Part shown: in pieces, positions 25,202-37,605 of the stretch
Layout: each line of letters opens with the position of its first letter
Position numbering within the stretch: the stretch's first letter is position 1
NCBI RefSeq assembly: GCF_003672135.1
Contig: NC_039513.1
Span: forward strand, 5,022,833-5,086,832
DNA from: Ooceraea biroi
Taxonomy: Eukaryota; Arthropoda; Insecta; Hymenoptera; Formicidae
Direction of reading: 5' to 3'
DNA: 64,000 bases
Notes under the pieces: generated by a model
The model's database searches: none
What the model saw: the letters and a program-made list of their open reading frames with translations, nothing else
What the model was told of the DNA's origin: nothing
Translations under genes and position numbers: made by a program

Positions 25202-25482
25202 CTTTATTCGCGGAAGGCCGTCTCTCGAGACAGCTAATAGCGTCCAAGAAGGGCCGGCACGTCACTAATCTAAAGTTAGTTAACCCCGGCAAGTCGGTGA
25301 AGTCGACCCGCGGTCTTCGTCGCCCATCATGCCGCCTCCCAAGAACTTCTCGTCACGCCATGCGGACCGTGAACACCCCGATGAAACAATTAAGTAACGT
25401 GCGAGCGAACGAGCGCGAAGCGAGCATGATGCAAAGCGCGTATAGCCGCGCCACCGCAGCGAGTACCCGCGGCGCGGCATAA
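25202..25482 (+). CDS. Candidate 3'-terminal exon, 92 codons
   Basis: A clear acceptor (CGTTTTTATTAATTTCAG) is followed directly by 92 open codons and TAA. The frame is entered after two bases. The only in-frame stop upstream is at 25180-25182, inside the pyrimidine tract, as expected for an intron/exon edge. The peptide starts LFAEGRLSRQLIASKKG, is strongly basic and Ser/Thr-rich, and ends TAASTRGAA. It has no hydrophobic segment. The DNA switches from AT-rich to GC-rich at the acceptor. Weak donors inside (for example GTGAAG near 25299) allow a shorter internal exon. The GC-rich second half makes the open frame less informative. No family is recognised and no upstream exon could be paired. 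Confidence 0.28.
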
Positions 25483-27646
25483 ATCATCCGATTCGCGGCG
25501 GTAATGATACTCCGCGACAGCTCGGTAGCGCATTACGTATGCATTTGCAGCGTTACTCGCCGCAATTACAACCGCACACGTAGCTCGACGGGCCGGCGCG
25601 CGCATAGTGCCATGCCACGACCGGTGATTTTCTAAATCGATTTGTCGAGGAACGTCGAGGACGGGAGAGCGCGTCCGGATGCGCACCGCGTTGCGCTTTC
25701 ACGACGCGTTATCGGTCCATAAGCTCGTGAGCATGTCCGAGATGGTCGCCGACGTTAAAGACACTGACACATGCAAAGCCGTGAACAGTAAGAGATGAGC
25801 AATAAATAAATCGATTAATCATGATCAAGATTAATATCGGATCAATATCGACCGTACACAGCTTTGTGAGGTCTTCAGTACTTCATTTTGACCTCTTTTG
25901 AACCCTCCGTCAGCGTGTAAAAGACGGAACATGCACAGACGTTCCGTTTGCTCAAATCTGATCAGTCAGAATTTGATGTATAGTGCTTTTAGGTGTACCA
26001 GTGTGCTCCGATCGAGTTAACGGACATTAAAAATTATGTCAGAGATTTATCGCAGAGACGCGATTGTTAATAATACTTTCAAGAAATTCGTATCCCGCGA
26101 GGATGAATTTCGTTCGACTTGAACAATGGAGCGACCACGATGTCGGATATATCGTCGGAGCGAAATGCGACAAGTGGCTTGGGAGCGACGCATGAATATA
26201 ATATGGGCATTAATAAATCCAAGCATTATTAATGCGGCTAATGTATGCGCGCGTGGTATCTGTTACGCGTCCATGTCGTAAAAATCAACTCCGTGCTTGG
26301 CAGCGTCACAATAGCCAACCACTGGCCAACCGTTGTTACTTGTCCATGGCCGTAGACCCTTCGAGTTCTGCCGACTGTTGCTGCTTGTGTTCCCGCTCGT
26401 TCCCGCTTCCGGTACCGGCAGGAGCTTGTCACGAGAGCTTGTCGTGACTTGACTTATCCCGAATGTTCCTCAGGACTAATCGCCCTCGTACGCTCGGGAT
26501 GTTCCGGTTGGTCGGGGCTCCCATCATTACAGCGATCTCCGATCTTATCGTAACCGACAGGCGACAAACATTCGGGAAACATATTGCTATCATATTATCA
26601 CGCTCACACGTTTCCGCGGCATGTTTCAAATAATCGCACCAATTATTTTATCTTGTTCTTTACCTTGCCTGTTTCTCTTATTTCTTGTGTTTTTTTACTA
26701 GAAACTCGTTTCTCGATCTCGGTAATTAAAGGATTCGTGTCTCGTGATAGAAGTAAATTACACAATGTTCGAAAACAGATTTAATTATCTTCTCGAAAAA
26801 GAACGTAATCCCAAAATGCTTGTGAATATAAAAAAATTCGACGCCAGCACAAAACCATAATAAAAGCAATTTTTCTAGTCGCTCTCGCTTCTCAAACGCA
26901 TTAAGGTCGAAGTACTTTCTTGACCACAACTGTTGAGCTTGGACGGAGTTGGACCGTTGGCTTTGAGTTTCGACTACCTTTCCGCTTGACGGATCGAACT
27001 TTGAATAACCGAACAAAAAAGTGTCATAGTTCATTCATTATCAAACAAAAGAATAGTTAGAAGAGAGCGTGACGATTTCACGTAAAGGCGCATTTATGCT
27101 TGTGTATGACGAATACAATAATTCGAGTTTAAAGTCTTCGAACGATGGAATATTCTTTTCTGAATATATTTATCTTTAAAAATCACGAATGGTTAACAAA
27201 CGCAATTTTTCTATCAATAAAGTTACTTGAAATTATATAATTTGGTATTACATTTCCTAATATTACATTTTGAAAAGTTTATAGCATTTTAATAGGGGAA
27301 ACAATATAATAATTGTCCTATTATTGCCAAAATGAACCAAAAATAATGTTTTTCAATAATGTTTCAACGTTGAAACTACAAAATCAAACGGGATTTTTGG
27401 TACGCGAGAATAATGAATGTACATCTTGTTTGAAGAAATAAGCAGATGCAATGTACCGTCTTTGTTATATTATTTATTTTACATGAGCGTGGACGCATAT
27501 CACATAGATATATTATAAATGCACCGTGCACCAGCAAAGACTATGTAGATTAAATTATATAAATTTCAGGTAACCGTTCGAGTAAGTTCTACTGTTCGTT
27601 TGTGAACAAAAAATCATTCTTTCGAAGGGAAACGAAGAGAAGAAAA

Positions 27647-27673
27647 AAGGAAGGAAGGAAGGAAGGAAGGAAG
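27647..27673 (+). repeat. AAGG tetranucleotide microsatellite
   Basis: Six to seven copies of AAGG, preceded and followed by purine-rich sequence. Confidence 0.9.
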
Positions 27674-28379
27674 AGAAGAACGAACAGAGAGAGGCCACTG
27701 GAACCAGTGTGTATAAGCGGATATTGGAAGAGAGGGGAAGGACGGTTGCATGGAAGAAGATGCGGCAAGCGAGGGACAAGACTGCCGAAGAAAAGGAGCA
27801 CGCAGGACATCGAGGACATGACAACTTCACCGGCCACGTCGGTACTCGTTAACGGTAACACCGTGCACCTTCGACTCTCGGGACCAGTTTGCGGATGCGC
27901 ATCCGTGTTGCTCGCCGACTTCTCGCCGAGTTGCATTGACGTGCGCATGATCGATTTTGCAGCAATGTACGCGCTGTTGTGCAGCGTGCAGCCTACCTCC
28001 AATTTACGTACATTTTTGACGCGTGTTCAAGCGTCTTTATGTTGTGATCAAATTAATTACATGCAGAATGTAAAGTTAAAATGCGTTCCTTCCAAAAAAT
28101 CAATTTATCTTTCTCGCGTTTAATTAAAGATGAATTTTGATACGATAGAATTCCATTTCGAGAAATTAACTATCACTGCAGACTATATCGAAATGTAACG
28201 ATTCTTAATAACAGTCAAATCGAATCTTTGCGAAAGAAGACTATCTCCAGATCGACCAAAAAATTCATGATCGAAAATAAGCGTGTCCGTGAAGTCCGAG
28301 GTTTATGTTATCTTATCACGCCGGCTGGCAGTAAAACTTTATAAAGAAGTACAAAATTCCTTTCGTTACACAACGTATC

Positions 28380-29160
28380 GCTCGCTGGCGAAAGTGCACG
28401 GAATGCATACTGCATTTCGCTGGGACGAACTGTAGCGCACGCGTGTCAGTAAATAAATCGGTCCAACGGCGAGATAACGCACTCAGGGCGGCGGAATAAA
28501 TAACGGACGTTAACGGCACCGTGCGAGAGTGCGAGGCGTCTTAACGGCCGCGCCGAGGCGTTCCGTTTATCGCCGTAATGCGCGGCGCGCATGCACGGTG
28601 TGCCCGTTGTACGTACCATTAATCGGCGATAAAGCGCCGTTTGGCCCCGAAGAATCGCGCCAATAAAGCGGCCGGAATTACGACCGCGGCCGGGCGGACG
28701 AGATGCGCGACGACGCGCCGCGCCGCGTCGCGCGCGCGAGCAAACGCGCCGCGACACAAAAAGCCCATCATTATTAACGCGTTAGCATAAATCCCCAGCG
28801 GGATCGTGGCGCGTAGAGGTCTACCGCCAGCGAAGGTGGCAAAAACGATTGTCCGCCGGCGGTAACTAAGCCTCCGCGCCTCCGCGTTGACAATGACCAC
28901 CGCCATCGAGAGGGAGAGAGAGAAAAAGAGAGGCCCTCTTCCGAGGAAGCCGCGCAAAGGCTCGTTGAGCACGACGACGTGCCACCGCGGAAACTGCGGC
29001 CGGAGTTACGGCCTCGTAGTCGCTATCGGGCTCGATGGGCCCGCCACCACCGAGCTACGTATCGGAGAGCTCAGTAATAAATGTCGCAAGAAAAGGGAGT
29101 CCTAAACCGGTAATAACGCCCGGTCGCGGTGGTGAGTGTCGTCACGCGCGGCCGAACCGA
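28380..29160. promoter_or_regulatory. Large CpG-rich island with homeodomain-type motifs
   Basis: This is the longest CpG-rich block of the window. It carries short palindromes (AACGCGTT near 28777) and several AT cores set in GC-rich DNA, such as CCATTAATC and TTTATCGCC. This texture resembles developmental enhancers. That is inference: no gene is adjacent and conservation was not tested. Confidence 0.25.
28908..28932 (+). repeat. GA-rich microsatellite
   Basis: Imperfect GA repeat inside the CpG island. Confidence 0.75.
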
Positions 29161-30140
29161 GCGGAAAACAAGCGGACACTCTGAGAAAAATGTAAACGTC
29201 ATGGATCGATTCGACAGTCATCTGTTCTCGAAATGATCCGTGACGTTTTGAATCCCCATCGTGACAAGCGTCGGTCGGTCACTTCGAGTCCGCTTCTTCA
29301 TCGGATTTCGGGATGGGAAGCCAGTAGATTGCGGTAGATCGTACGATTCGTGGATTGTACAATGGAGTGCAACAAACAAAACTGTGTCTGATGTATCAAG
29401 TTTCCCAGGAGTTTTTTGTATATTACATTATATCAATATCCGCAGGATGACACATGAACACGAATATTACGTAAATTAGAAATAATTAATCGAGATCATG
29501 CATTGAAAAATATACACAAGTATGAAAGAAAATGTCTGAATAAAAACCAACTTAAGTTTATATATTTGCATTTTTATAAAGCCAATGAAAAATAATAAAT
29601 TCCCAGTTAGTCGATAACAACCACCCTCACTTTCGAATGAGATCGCAAGCTCGCGTGTACGACGGCCTCTGCGACGTTCAATAACCCCTATGCGAGACAC
29701 AAACCCCGCTCGCTATTCGTGGAATTATTCAGACTATGGAACCATACGTATCGTCATAACGCTTGAGCGACGTACGTCGATCATCGTCGTAATGATGAGT
29801 CTAACGTAGTACCAAGCATCGAAAAAAAAAACACGTTTCTATGGGAAACAGTGACCGGAGGGTTGGATCGGGGTTCACGGTTGGGGTTGTGCTATCGATC
29901 GCTATTGCTACGTAAAATATTGAGCATCGGCCACGGTAATTACCGCGACGGGAGAGAAGCAGCTCCGATTAGATCTTGGCTCGCTACTAATGCCGTTAAT
30001 TGCGATGGATTGCATAATTGTCGACGCGAAGGGTATCCGCCTTGAGTGCTGCACACGCTATAATACACGCGTGTCGGAGCGCGTAACGCGTGTGACTACA
30101 GAGAGAGGCAGGTCCGGCTTGAGATAAGGAATAATAAGGC

Positions 30141-30760
30141 GGCCACGCTCTCGTACTTTCCTTCTTAATACGCAAATTACGATTGCGCGCCGGTAATGCG
30201 TGTATCTTACATAATCCGCGCGATAAATTAACGTCGATCCTGAAGCGTGGTCTGAAAAAGTGCGCTCGTGTAGGCGCATTGTGCGCGATTGTCCAAATAA
30301 AGCTGTGAAAACATGCGATTAACGATCCGTAATGCGTTTTCTAATGCAGCAAGCTTTCGGTTTCCTAGGCTTTTGCGAATGTTCGCACCAGAGCCGAACG
30401 TGTCTTACGTAAGACGCGCGATCAATTAACGTCAATCTCGTTTGCGTTAAAAATCCATGCAATTGTACGCGCATTATACGCGATATGAAAACTCGTTCAA
30501 ATAAGGCGCTGAAAATAAACAAATGTCTGTCATATTCTTTCTGGTTTAATCAATTTCTAATGATTCTATAACGCATTCGTTGAAATCGAGTATCTTGCGT
30601 AAGAATCATGCGAAAAGTTAACGTCAATCCAACTCGAAAGCGAATGTAACTTAAGCATTGTATGCACGAAAAAGAAACGTTCTTTACTTCAATAAAGATT
30701 ATCTTATGTAAGACTACGATATGATACAAGAGAATAGATAAATACATAAATATCATATGT
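30141..30760. repeat. Decayed tandem array, three ~200-bp units
   Basis: Three blocks recur in the same order. Block 1 starts at 30203, 30401 and 30591 (TATCTTACAT, TGTCTTACGT, TATCTTGCGT) and runs into a shared ATTAACGTC or GTTAACGTC core. Over 37 nt the first two copies agree at 31 positions. Block 2, around GCGCATT, is at 30274 and 30469, with a weaker AGCATT at 30654. Block 3, around CAAATAA, is at 30294 and 30498, with CAATAAAG at 30690. A further TATCTTATGTAAG lies near 30700. Periods are about 198 and 190 bp. The second copy contains a 14-bp palindrome (GTCTTACGTAAGAC). Minus-strand frames are open across the units and give similar short peptides, but differences between copies are not mainly synonymous, so coding is not indicated. 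Confidence 0.7.
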
Positions 30761-32910
30761 GCGTATGTATTAGTAAATAAAATATTGAAATAGATTCTTT
30801 CAAATGAAAACTTTTTTTTAAATTACATTTTCTCAGCAGTTTTCTTTGCGCAAAATCTTACATTTGTAAAAGAAGATATTGTAATGAGATTACATTGACT
30901 CACAAAAAAGCATTAAAAAGAAGAAAATCATTGTTCATTAATAAATAGATACTAATTTGTTCATTATTTATATACATGTTTCTATGTATAGCTCATTCTG
31001 GCAAACCTAAAAGACTAGAACAATCAAAGTTCAAGAATTATTGTTCGTTATATGAAAGATTCACGTTTAAAAGTTTAAAGGCTTAAATGCAATCGAAATA
31101 ATGTCGACAATGAATTAGCGAGATTCCATAGCAATTTGTAACGCCGTTCTGAATCTCGTTCTTCCGGACGACTGCGAAAGAATAAAGTGCGCTCAAGTAT
31201 GCTAAAGGGATAGCGGCTACCAAGAGCCGTGCGGAGAAATAAATGGTCCCATTACAGCCATAAATCAATCGTCGTAAAAAGAGCCGAAGCTTCCGACGCA
31301 AACTGGATGACATACACTCGGTTACAAAAGACTTCACGAGAAGGGATGCTATCGCAAACTTTTGTTGATATCCCTTTTGCTTCATACAGGAGTTTATCCT
31401 TTGGAGATAAGGACGCAGATCCGATATATTTCTCTGGAGAAAAATTTATTCCAAGTTCATAAAACCTATAAATAGAAGAATGCTAAGACGAAAAAAAACT
31501 CACATTTTTAGCAGATATCTTTGAAGACGCCTTGCATCACTTAGCCTTGCAACGAAACGATATTCAACAATATAAAACGAAGAAGACAAAAAATAAATAT
31601 GTCGACTTGAAGAAGCATACAGCGTATATAAAAATGCATCTCTTTTGATCTTAACACTTCACAATGTATTAGAATTGACAGCATTTTGTCCACTAGAGAA
31701 TATCATGGCTAGGGGTGAAAAAACGATTCGAACACGCTGCGGCAGAGGAGATTGAGGGCACCCTTCACAACCTCCCTACGTTACAAGATCACGCGGCTGC
31801 TTCTGTAATTGTGGTTTCGCCTTCTTATTCGCGCGGCGTGTTTAGGAGCTGTTGGAGCGCGATCCTTCGGGGGCCGTTCGTCCGCAGGCGGGAAAAAGCG
31901 TGCCGGGCAATTTGTGACGACGATGCCGAGGTGCCAGCGGTGCGATATAAGCTCGACACGTACGCGCGACGCTGTTATACGTTATATACACGGACATATA
32001 TATCTTTATACTTGTACGTAAATACGCGCGCAGCGGCAGAGGCGGCGGCGGCGACAAAGACGGCAAAGGCGCGATTGCTCTCATTAGCCGTAATGTGTCT
32101 AGGTAATTCGATAAAACTGAGATTCCGATGTCGCGTAAGCGCGGAATATATGGCCCCGACCTGGCATCCCTCGTGTGGACTTAAGGATACGCGTTGAATT
32201 TGCTTGAGATGCCACACAACGTTTCTTACGATGGCGATACCGGCTCTCGATAGTTGCACGACGTGTTTACGCAGGAAATACGTGAATTAAATGTGCAGAA
32301 TGTTTCTAGGCGTTGGATATTTCTTCCATACCAATTATCGAAAAAGAATGGCAAGACATAATAGTCTATTTTTTAAATTATATAAGCAGAACAATTTTTA
32401 ATAAAGCATTCTTATGTTCGATGATGTTATGTGATACGTAGTCTATATATCTTATCTATATCATTTCTCACTTCCCATCATTTCTCAATTTTTTTGCTCC
32501 CCGCCTCTTTCATTTGCCTTTGCGTTCCTCCCATTTCTCCCAATCCCGCTATTAGTGGAGGAAAAAGTAGTTTAGATAATTCACTCAGAAATTTAGAATA
32601 ACCTTGATGTTCTACCTTCCACACATGTGGCCCTTTACAAATATGCAATAATCTCTTTCTATGAAGCTACCTGAGTATGTTAGAAGAGTCATCATCCTAC
32701 ATCCACAAAATGCTCAATCCTATAAAATGTTCATTAGTATTAAATATTCACAGATGTTATGTTACTAACATAAAATATTTAAATCTTTTTGTTAGCACGA
32801 AATATTTGTCATGCACTTTATCAAGACATTTGTAAAATCACTATTGTAAAGCTTGCATTATTATTAAAAGCGAAATGTAATGTTCGGAAACGAGAGTGAA
32901 CCAATTCGGG
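30761..32910. other. Non-coding stretch
   Basis: No supported gene. AT-rich at 30770-31080 and 32290-32880. GC-richer at 31700-32170. A pyrimidine-rich patch lies near 32500-32550. Confidence 0.55.
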
Positions 32911-33294
32911 ATGCAATCGCCGAATATTAGAAACACGATAAATCTTGCTTTATACGTAGGCGTTCTTGCCTTCCGCAGCACCCAGAACATTGGAGATAGC
33001 CGACTGCTTAAATTACGGCGACGAAGATCTCTGCTTAAGCAAAGTACAGGTTGCTTGTTGTGCCTTGATCTCGTCCTTGATGCGAGGAGTTACATGGGCT
33101 TTCACGCATTTAAAACCGTCGCCATCGCCGCTTTGACGAGCGTACTACCCATCAATAATCCACTAGTCGCCGAAGAGCGCATTAATTTATCAAAAGAACT
33201 GTCAAGTAAAGAGATAAAGTCCCAAGAAGATGCCAAACAGCAGCAGATAAACATTAATGTCGATGACAAGGAGATTTCGTCTAGCAATGAATAA
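32911..33294 (+). CDS. Possible ORF or terminal exon, up to 127 aa
   Basis: The first in-frame ATG opens a 127-codon frame. The N-terminal part is basic (a run of K and R near residue 40). The part from MGFHAFKTVAIAALTSVL onward looks more protein-like: one hydrophobic segment, then a long polar tail rich in K, E, Q and S that ends DDKEISSSNE. An acceptor-like GTACAG lies near 33048, so only the second half may be an exon, although its pyrimidine tract is poor. The antisense strand is open for 61 codons. The tail is not low-GC or repeat-derived. Not recognised as any family. Confidence 0.2.
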   Translation: MQSPNIRNTINLALYVGVLAFRSTQNIGDSRLLKLRRRRSLLKQSTGCLLCLDLVLDARSYMGFHAFKTVAIAALTSVLPINNPLVAEERINLSKELSSKEIKSQEDAKQQQININVDDKEISSSNE

Positions 33295-36200
33295 ACTTCA
33301 GAGTTACTCTAGAAACCTACACGATAAATTTATGTCTCTTTTTAAATTTATGTGCGAATATATAGAAACATTTCAATTAAGTGGACAAAAACATTAATGC
33401 TATAAACACACACAATATAAATTAATGATTTCATTTTTCTACTACTGATTTCAATTGTAAAATCTATTCTTAGAAAAAATTTTAACATTAAAAAAATATA
33501 TTATAAACTGTTTCTAAGTTTGCACAAAAATCTATAAAACGCTATAATTGTGTAATTAAATAGGATAAAAATTTTAATTTTAATAATAATATTATCTTCA
33601 AAATTTAAGAAGCACAAGATACATCTCATCGACGATAGTCGACTTCATTCCGACTTGAACACCGCTTTATCTTCGGATCGTCATGGCGTTAATGAAGCGA
33701 ATCGATGCACGTAAACGACGGACAAGCCAAGTCGTGGAACGCGTCGTGCGCGACGCTCACTTGCTCGACATTCCGTACAAATGCTCCGGCCGATCAGATT
33801 GCTTCGTCGCCCGGGCTCTGATGCGCCAGCCCGTCTTTTTCTCCTGCCTCCTCAATCCTTGTTTTTTCCTTCTCCGCAAACGGTCACCGCGGCAATTTCG
33901 CCCTGCGGCGTTCCGCGGATCCGCAGTCCGATTAAAGAGACGCGTGGATCGTGCGACCGCCACATTTTTAACACCCCTTACATCGTTTCCGAATCGCGAT
34001 TCGATCCTTGCTCTCAGAACCGGAATTCAGAAGAGGTCGATTTCCTCGTCCTCGTCAAATTAGACGTATCTCGCGACGTGTAACCGCGAGAAGTTTTCGT
34101 AAATAAAATGAGACATGGTACCACACAAACTATTGTAATGCAACATTACGACGGCGACGAGTTTGATGTGACATCAGACTTAATAACTCGAAACTGCTAT
34201 TTAATGAGATTTTAAATGCCGCAACATCTAGCTGGACGTTACGGTACCATTATGTCTCAGTGTTACGAAATTGCAACATTCAGTTTCCACAATGACTCGC
34301 ATCGAGACAGGAAACATCACAAGATAAAGTTTAGAAGATGAGTTTTGAAGAGACAAGTCTGTAGTAAATTATTTCAAGCTTTTTATCAACTTTTGATACA
34401 ATGATTATTTCAATATATAATTCTTTATATACTTAAGAAAATATTGTTCCGATTCATTTTTGGAAGTAATCTTCAAATAAGATAAATCATGTTTAACTAA
34501 AAAAAGAATGGGGCATCTCTATTTCAGAAATATCTTACATAAATATGCATCCGTATATTGTTATATAAGCGTGTGTGTCGGCATATACCTTCACAGATCC
34601 CACAAAGTCGAATAATCTTCATTTATCTCTTTCTTCAAACCGCGAATCGTGACTTGCGATTTGATATACAAGCTGTATGCATCTTTTTATTTTTCCTCAT
34701 ACATAAACCTTAAGATATAAGCCGAATCTTTGTGTATTTGCATAAGACTCGTATCACGCGACGAATCGATCGTGGATGCTGCGTGGCTTCTCGGTAGCGG
34801 TCTCTCTCGCGCAGGAGCCTTAAATTACTCCTTAAAGCGACACACGCGCCTTAAAAGCTCTCGTACGAGACACTCGTTTCATTCGCGATACTTATCGGCA
34901 CGTAAGTACACGATGTTACGGCCAGTTCGGCTTTAAAGAATGTCGATATACATGGGCGATACTTACTTACGTTTTTATTGCGGAATATAAAAATTGCGAC
35001 GTATTTACCGAATGTTACACGGTGCACCTTCGCCTGTATACGCATAACCGGAAAATTTACGCCGGCGAGATAAGCGTGAACGCAATTGCCGCAATCAAGA
35101 TAATTGAGAAATTCGCGAATGAGTCATCAATTCCCCGCTTGTTCGAAGAAACATCAAATAAGGATTTATTATTTTATCTTTCTCTAATAATGAGTAGTAA
35201 TGGTATAAAAACTATAATAAAAAATATCTTTTCCAGAAAAGATTATGTATATTTAAATGCAAATCTTTAGAATTAAAATCCGTGAGAAATAAGCGCAATC
35301 TCGATTCTAAAATGCAATAATCTCTTACTTATTGCTTTATGCACTTTAATATATTTGTTATTTTTCGTATTTGAATTCTTTCTCATCAAACTTCTCAATT
35401 ATTTTCAACATGCATAAGCAATAACTGCAGATATCGAGGACAAATTCGAGGGTACCGGTTTTTCTGCGCGAGGGAGCCGATAATTTTCACTAGCTATCTC
35501 TCGGGACGGCGCGGACGAGAACGGGGCGAGCTGTGGGAACCTTAAGTAATTTATAGGATGTAGTAACGGTATTTTTACAACATTGGACATTGCGGCATGG
35601 GAACGGTAGGCTGGCAAAAAACTGGAGCTGCGCGATCGAGGTCGCGGCTTACCCGCGTACGCCCACGAGTACTAGACAGCCATTGTCTCGCGTATCTTAA
35701 AAATGCGCTCTCGTTTAAGAGTCGGAGGATCTCCTCTTCCCACCGTGAATCACGGCGATCATCTCAAATGACGCCGCGCCGCGCGCTCGCCTAGTTAACT
35801 CCGTATTTTTCATCCTCCTGCCGCGCGCGCCACGCTGCGTAATTACTAAAACGCATCCAGGAAACGCGCTGTTCACGCATGCGAGCAATTATGTTGTTTC
35901 GGCTCATTCGGCTATGCTCTTATATAGCTGCTTTAATGACTTTATCTACTTTTCGCGCTAGTAATCACGCTGGGGAAGCGATTTGCATAAAATGTTAAAT
36001 ATTACATGTAGAAGAGATTTTTTTCATTTTTTAATAAAATATATCTTACTTTATGCATTAAAAACATTAATAAAGAATCAAATCTTAAGTAAAATCTACA
36101 ATTCTATTTTATTCTAAATTCTTCAATTTTCTATTTTAAGAGAGTACTTTTATCTTTCATTAGATTATTAACCAAATTTTTATTAAGAAAATATTAAGCT

Positions 36201-37546
36201 TACACAAGACGAAAATATGTAGTTAACGTTCAAAACAACTAATACTCTACATAAGATAAATAGTAACCATATGTAATCTTAATTTGCATCTTCGTATTCG
36301 CGGATGAGCACGAATTGTAGTCAGGGAATTCTCACGCTCGCGTAAATTTTTGCTCGGTCGCCGTTATATGAAATTCATACCACGGCACATAATGCTCATT
36401 TAATAAGCAGTCCATAAAAACAAATAGATCGCCGTAGCAATAACGAACGCCTGTTAATTATGAGTCAACCGCTCGATATATTTTGCGTCTCACGGCCACC
36501 GTTAAAACTCCTACATGGCGGCTGCGGGGGACACCGTGTTTCGTAGTAATTATCGCGCGGTAGGGACGCGATGCGGTTCCCCGCCGTCTTTAATAGGACG
36601 ATAATTATGCCCATAGAGTGCCTGTAAATCGACTAATAATCCGCGAAAGCTCGCGCGAGTCAAGAACACCGCGAGGCGGATGCGGCGAAGGTGGAATTCG
36701 AAATTCGGAACTGCGGCAAATACCGAGCGAGAGTAACAGCGCAGCTTAACTTTCTTTTTACTCCAGAGAATATAGTAGCACTTGATGCACTGTTCTAAAA
36801 ATAGTGGTAGCAATTTATAATCGTACTTTTATCACGCTTTCTCATACCTCACGAAGAGAAATGAGAGAATCTGGATGAAAGCGGACAAGAGACCGGGAGA
36901 GATCAAAACGCTGAAGTCATCCGACAGCTTCTCCTTCGCTTGCTCAACTTCTTAATGGACTTCCTAGAAGTCGGCGGCGCGATATTATTTAACAATGGTC
37001 GGATTATAGGAGGTACGTAGCGGCAGGTGGATGTAAAGGCAAACGCCGGTTTCCACATGGATACAAAGTCTAATCGGTAGGAGGAGCGGCATCATCCTTC
37101 TCGGATTGCTTTATTACTTCGTCATCGTTCTTCTCTCGCTTTCAGTTCGAGTTTTTCAAGAAACCGTTTTACGAAGGAAAATCATAAAAGTTTACTGACG
37201 CCATGAAATATTTCGCAACAGTTATTGAACAGCAATCGCGCGAAAGATATTAGGAAATGGAGAAGATATGATATAGCAACGACGCGTGAATTAAAGATTA
37301 AATCGGATTAAATTTGGAATGTTTCACATATTGACCTACGTCAAAATTCATTGATGTCTCAAACCGAATTGGCTTTTAAGTCAATCATTACTTCGATATA
37401 TTATATCAATTTAATTTTGGTGATATATAACACAGAAATAAATTTTTTAATAACCTATTTGAACATTGTAGTCATACTTATTTTATAATATTCAATTGCA
37501 AATGCAAATCGAAGTGTGAGATCATTACTTGCGTCGATTGTCCCAG
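33295..37546. other. Non-coding stretch
   Basis: No supported gene. AT valleys at 33310-33620, 34330-34600 and 36000-36280 alternate with GC-rich segments at 33690-33960 and 35440-35830. A strong acceptor tract ends at 37145 but leads to only 13 open codons. Confidence 0.55.
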
Positions 37547-37605
37547 ATGCAAGTCCCGCCGCCTTGCAAATTGCGCTACCCGTTCGAATTGGGAAACTTT
37601 GTTGG
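37547..37605 (+). CDS. Weak candidate short exon, 59 nt
   Basis: An acceptor-like CGATTGTCCCAG precedes an ATG frame reading MQVPPPCKLRYPFELGNFVG, which reaches a consensus GTGAGT donor at 37606. The frame stays open for about eleven codons upstream as well. The donor is good and the peptide looks natural, but the segment is very short and its acceptor tract is only moderate. Confidence 0.14.

Larger units (their letters stand above)
25483..30140. other. Non-coding stretch with the largest GC island
   Basis: No supported gene. GC-rich at 25483-25750. AT-rich at 27100-27560. A tetranucleotide repeat lies near 27650. The 28380-29160 island is listed separately. Confidence 0.55.

Noticed and set aside
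27602..28123. 173-codon plus frame
   Set aside because: Its start is GTG, its N-terminal third is the AAGG microsatellite read as K/R/E, and an overlapping antisense frame of 137 codons is open.
37146..37187. Thirteen-codon terminal exon (FEFFKKPFYEGKS) after a strong acceptor
   Set aside because: Too short to separate from chance. Kept only as a note.
37517..37526. Seed-like match to bantam (TGAGATCATT)
   Set aside because: The rest of the mature sequence and the hairpin arm do not match.
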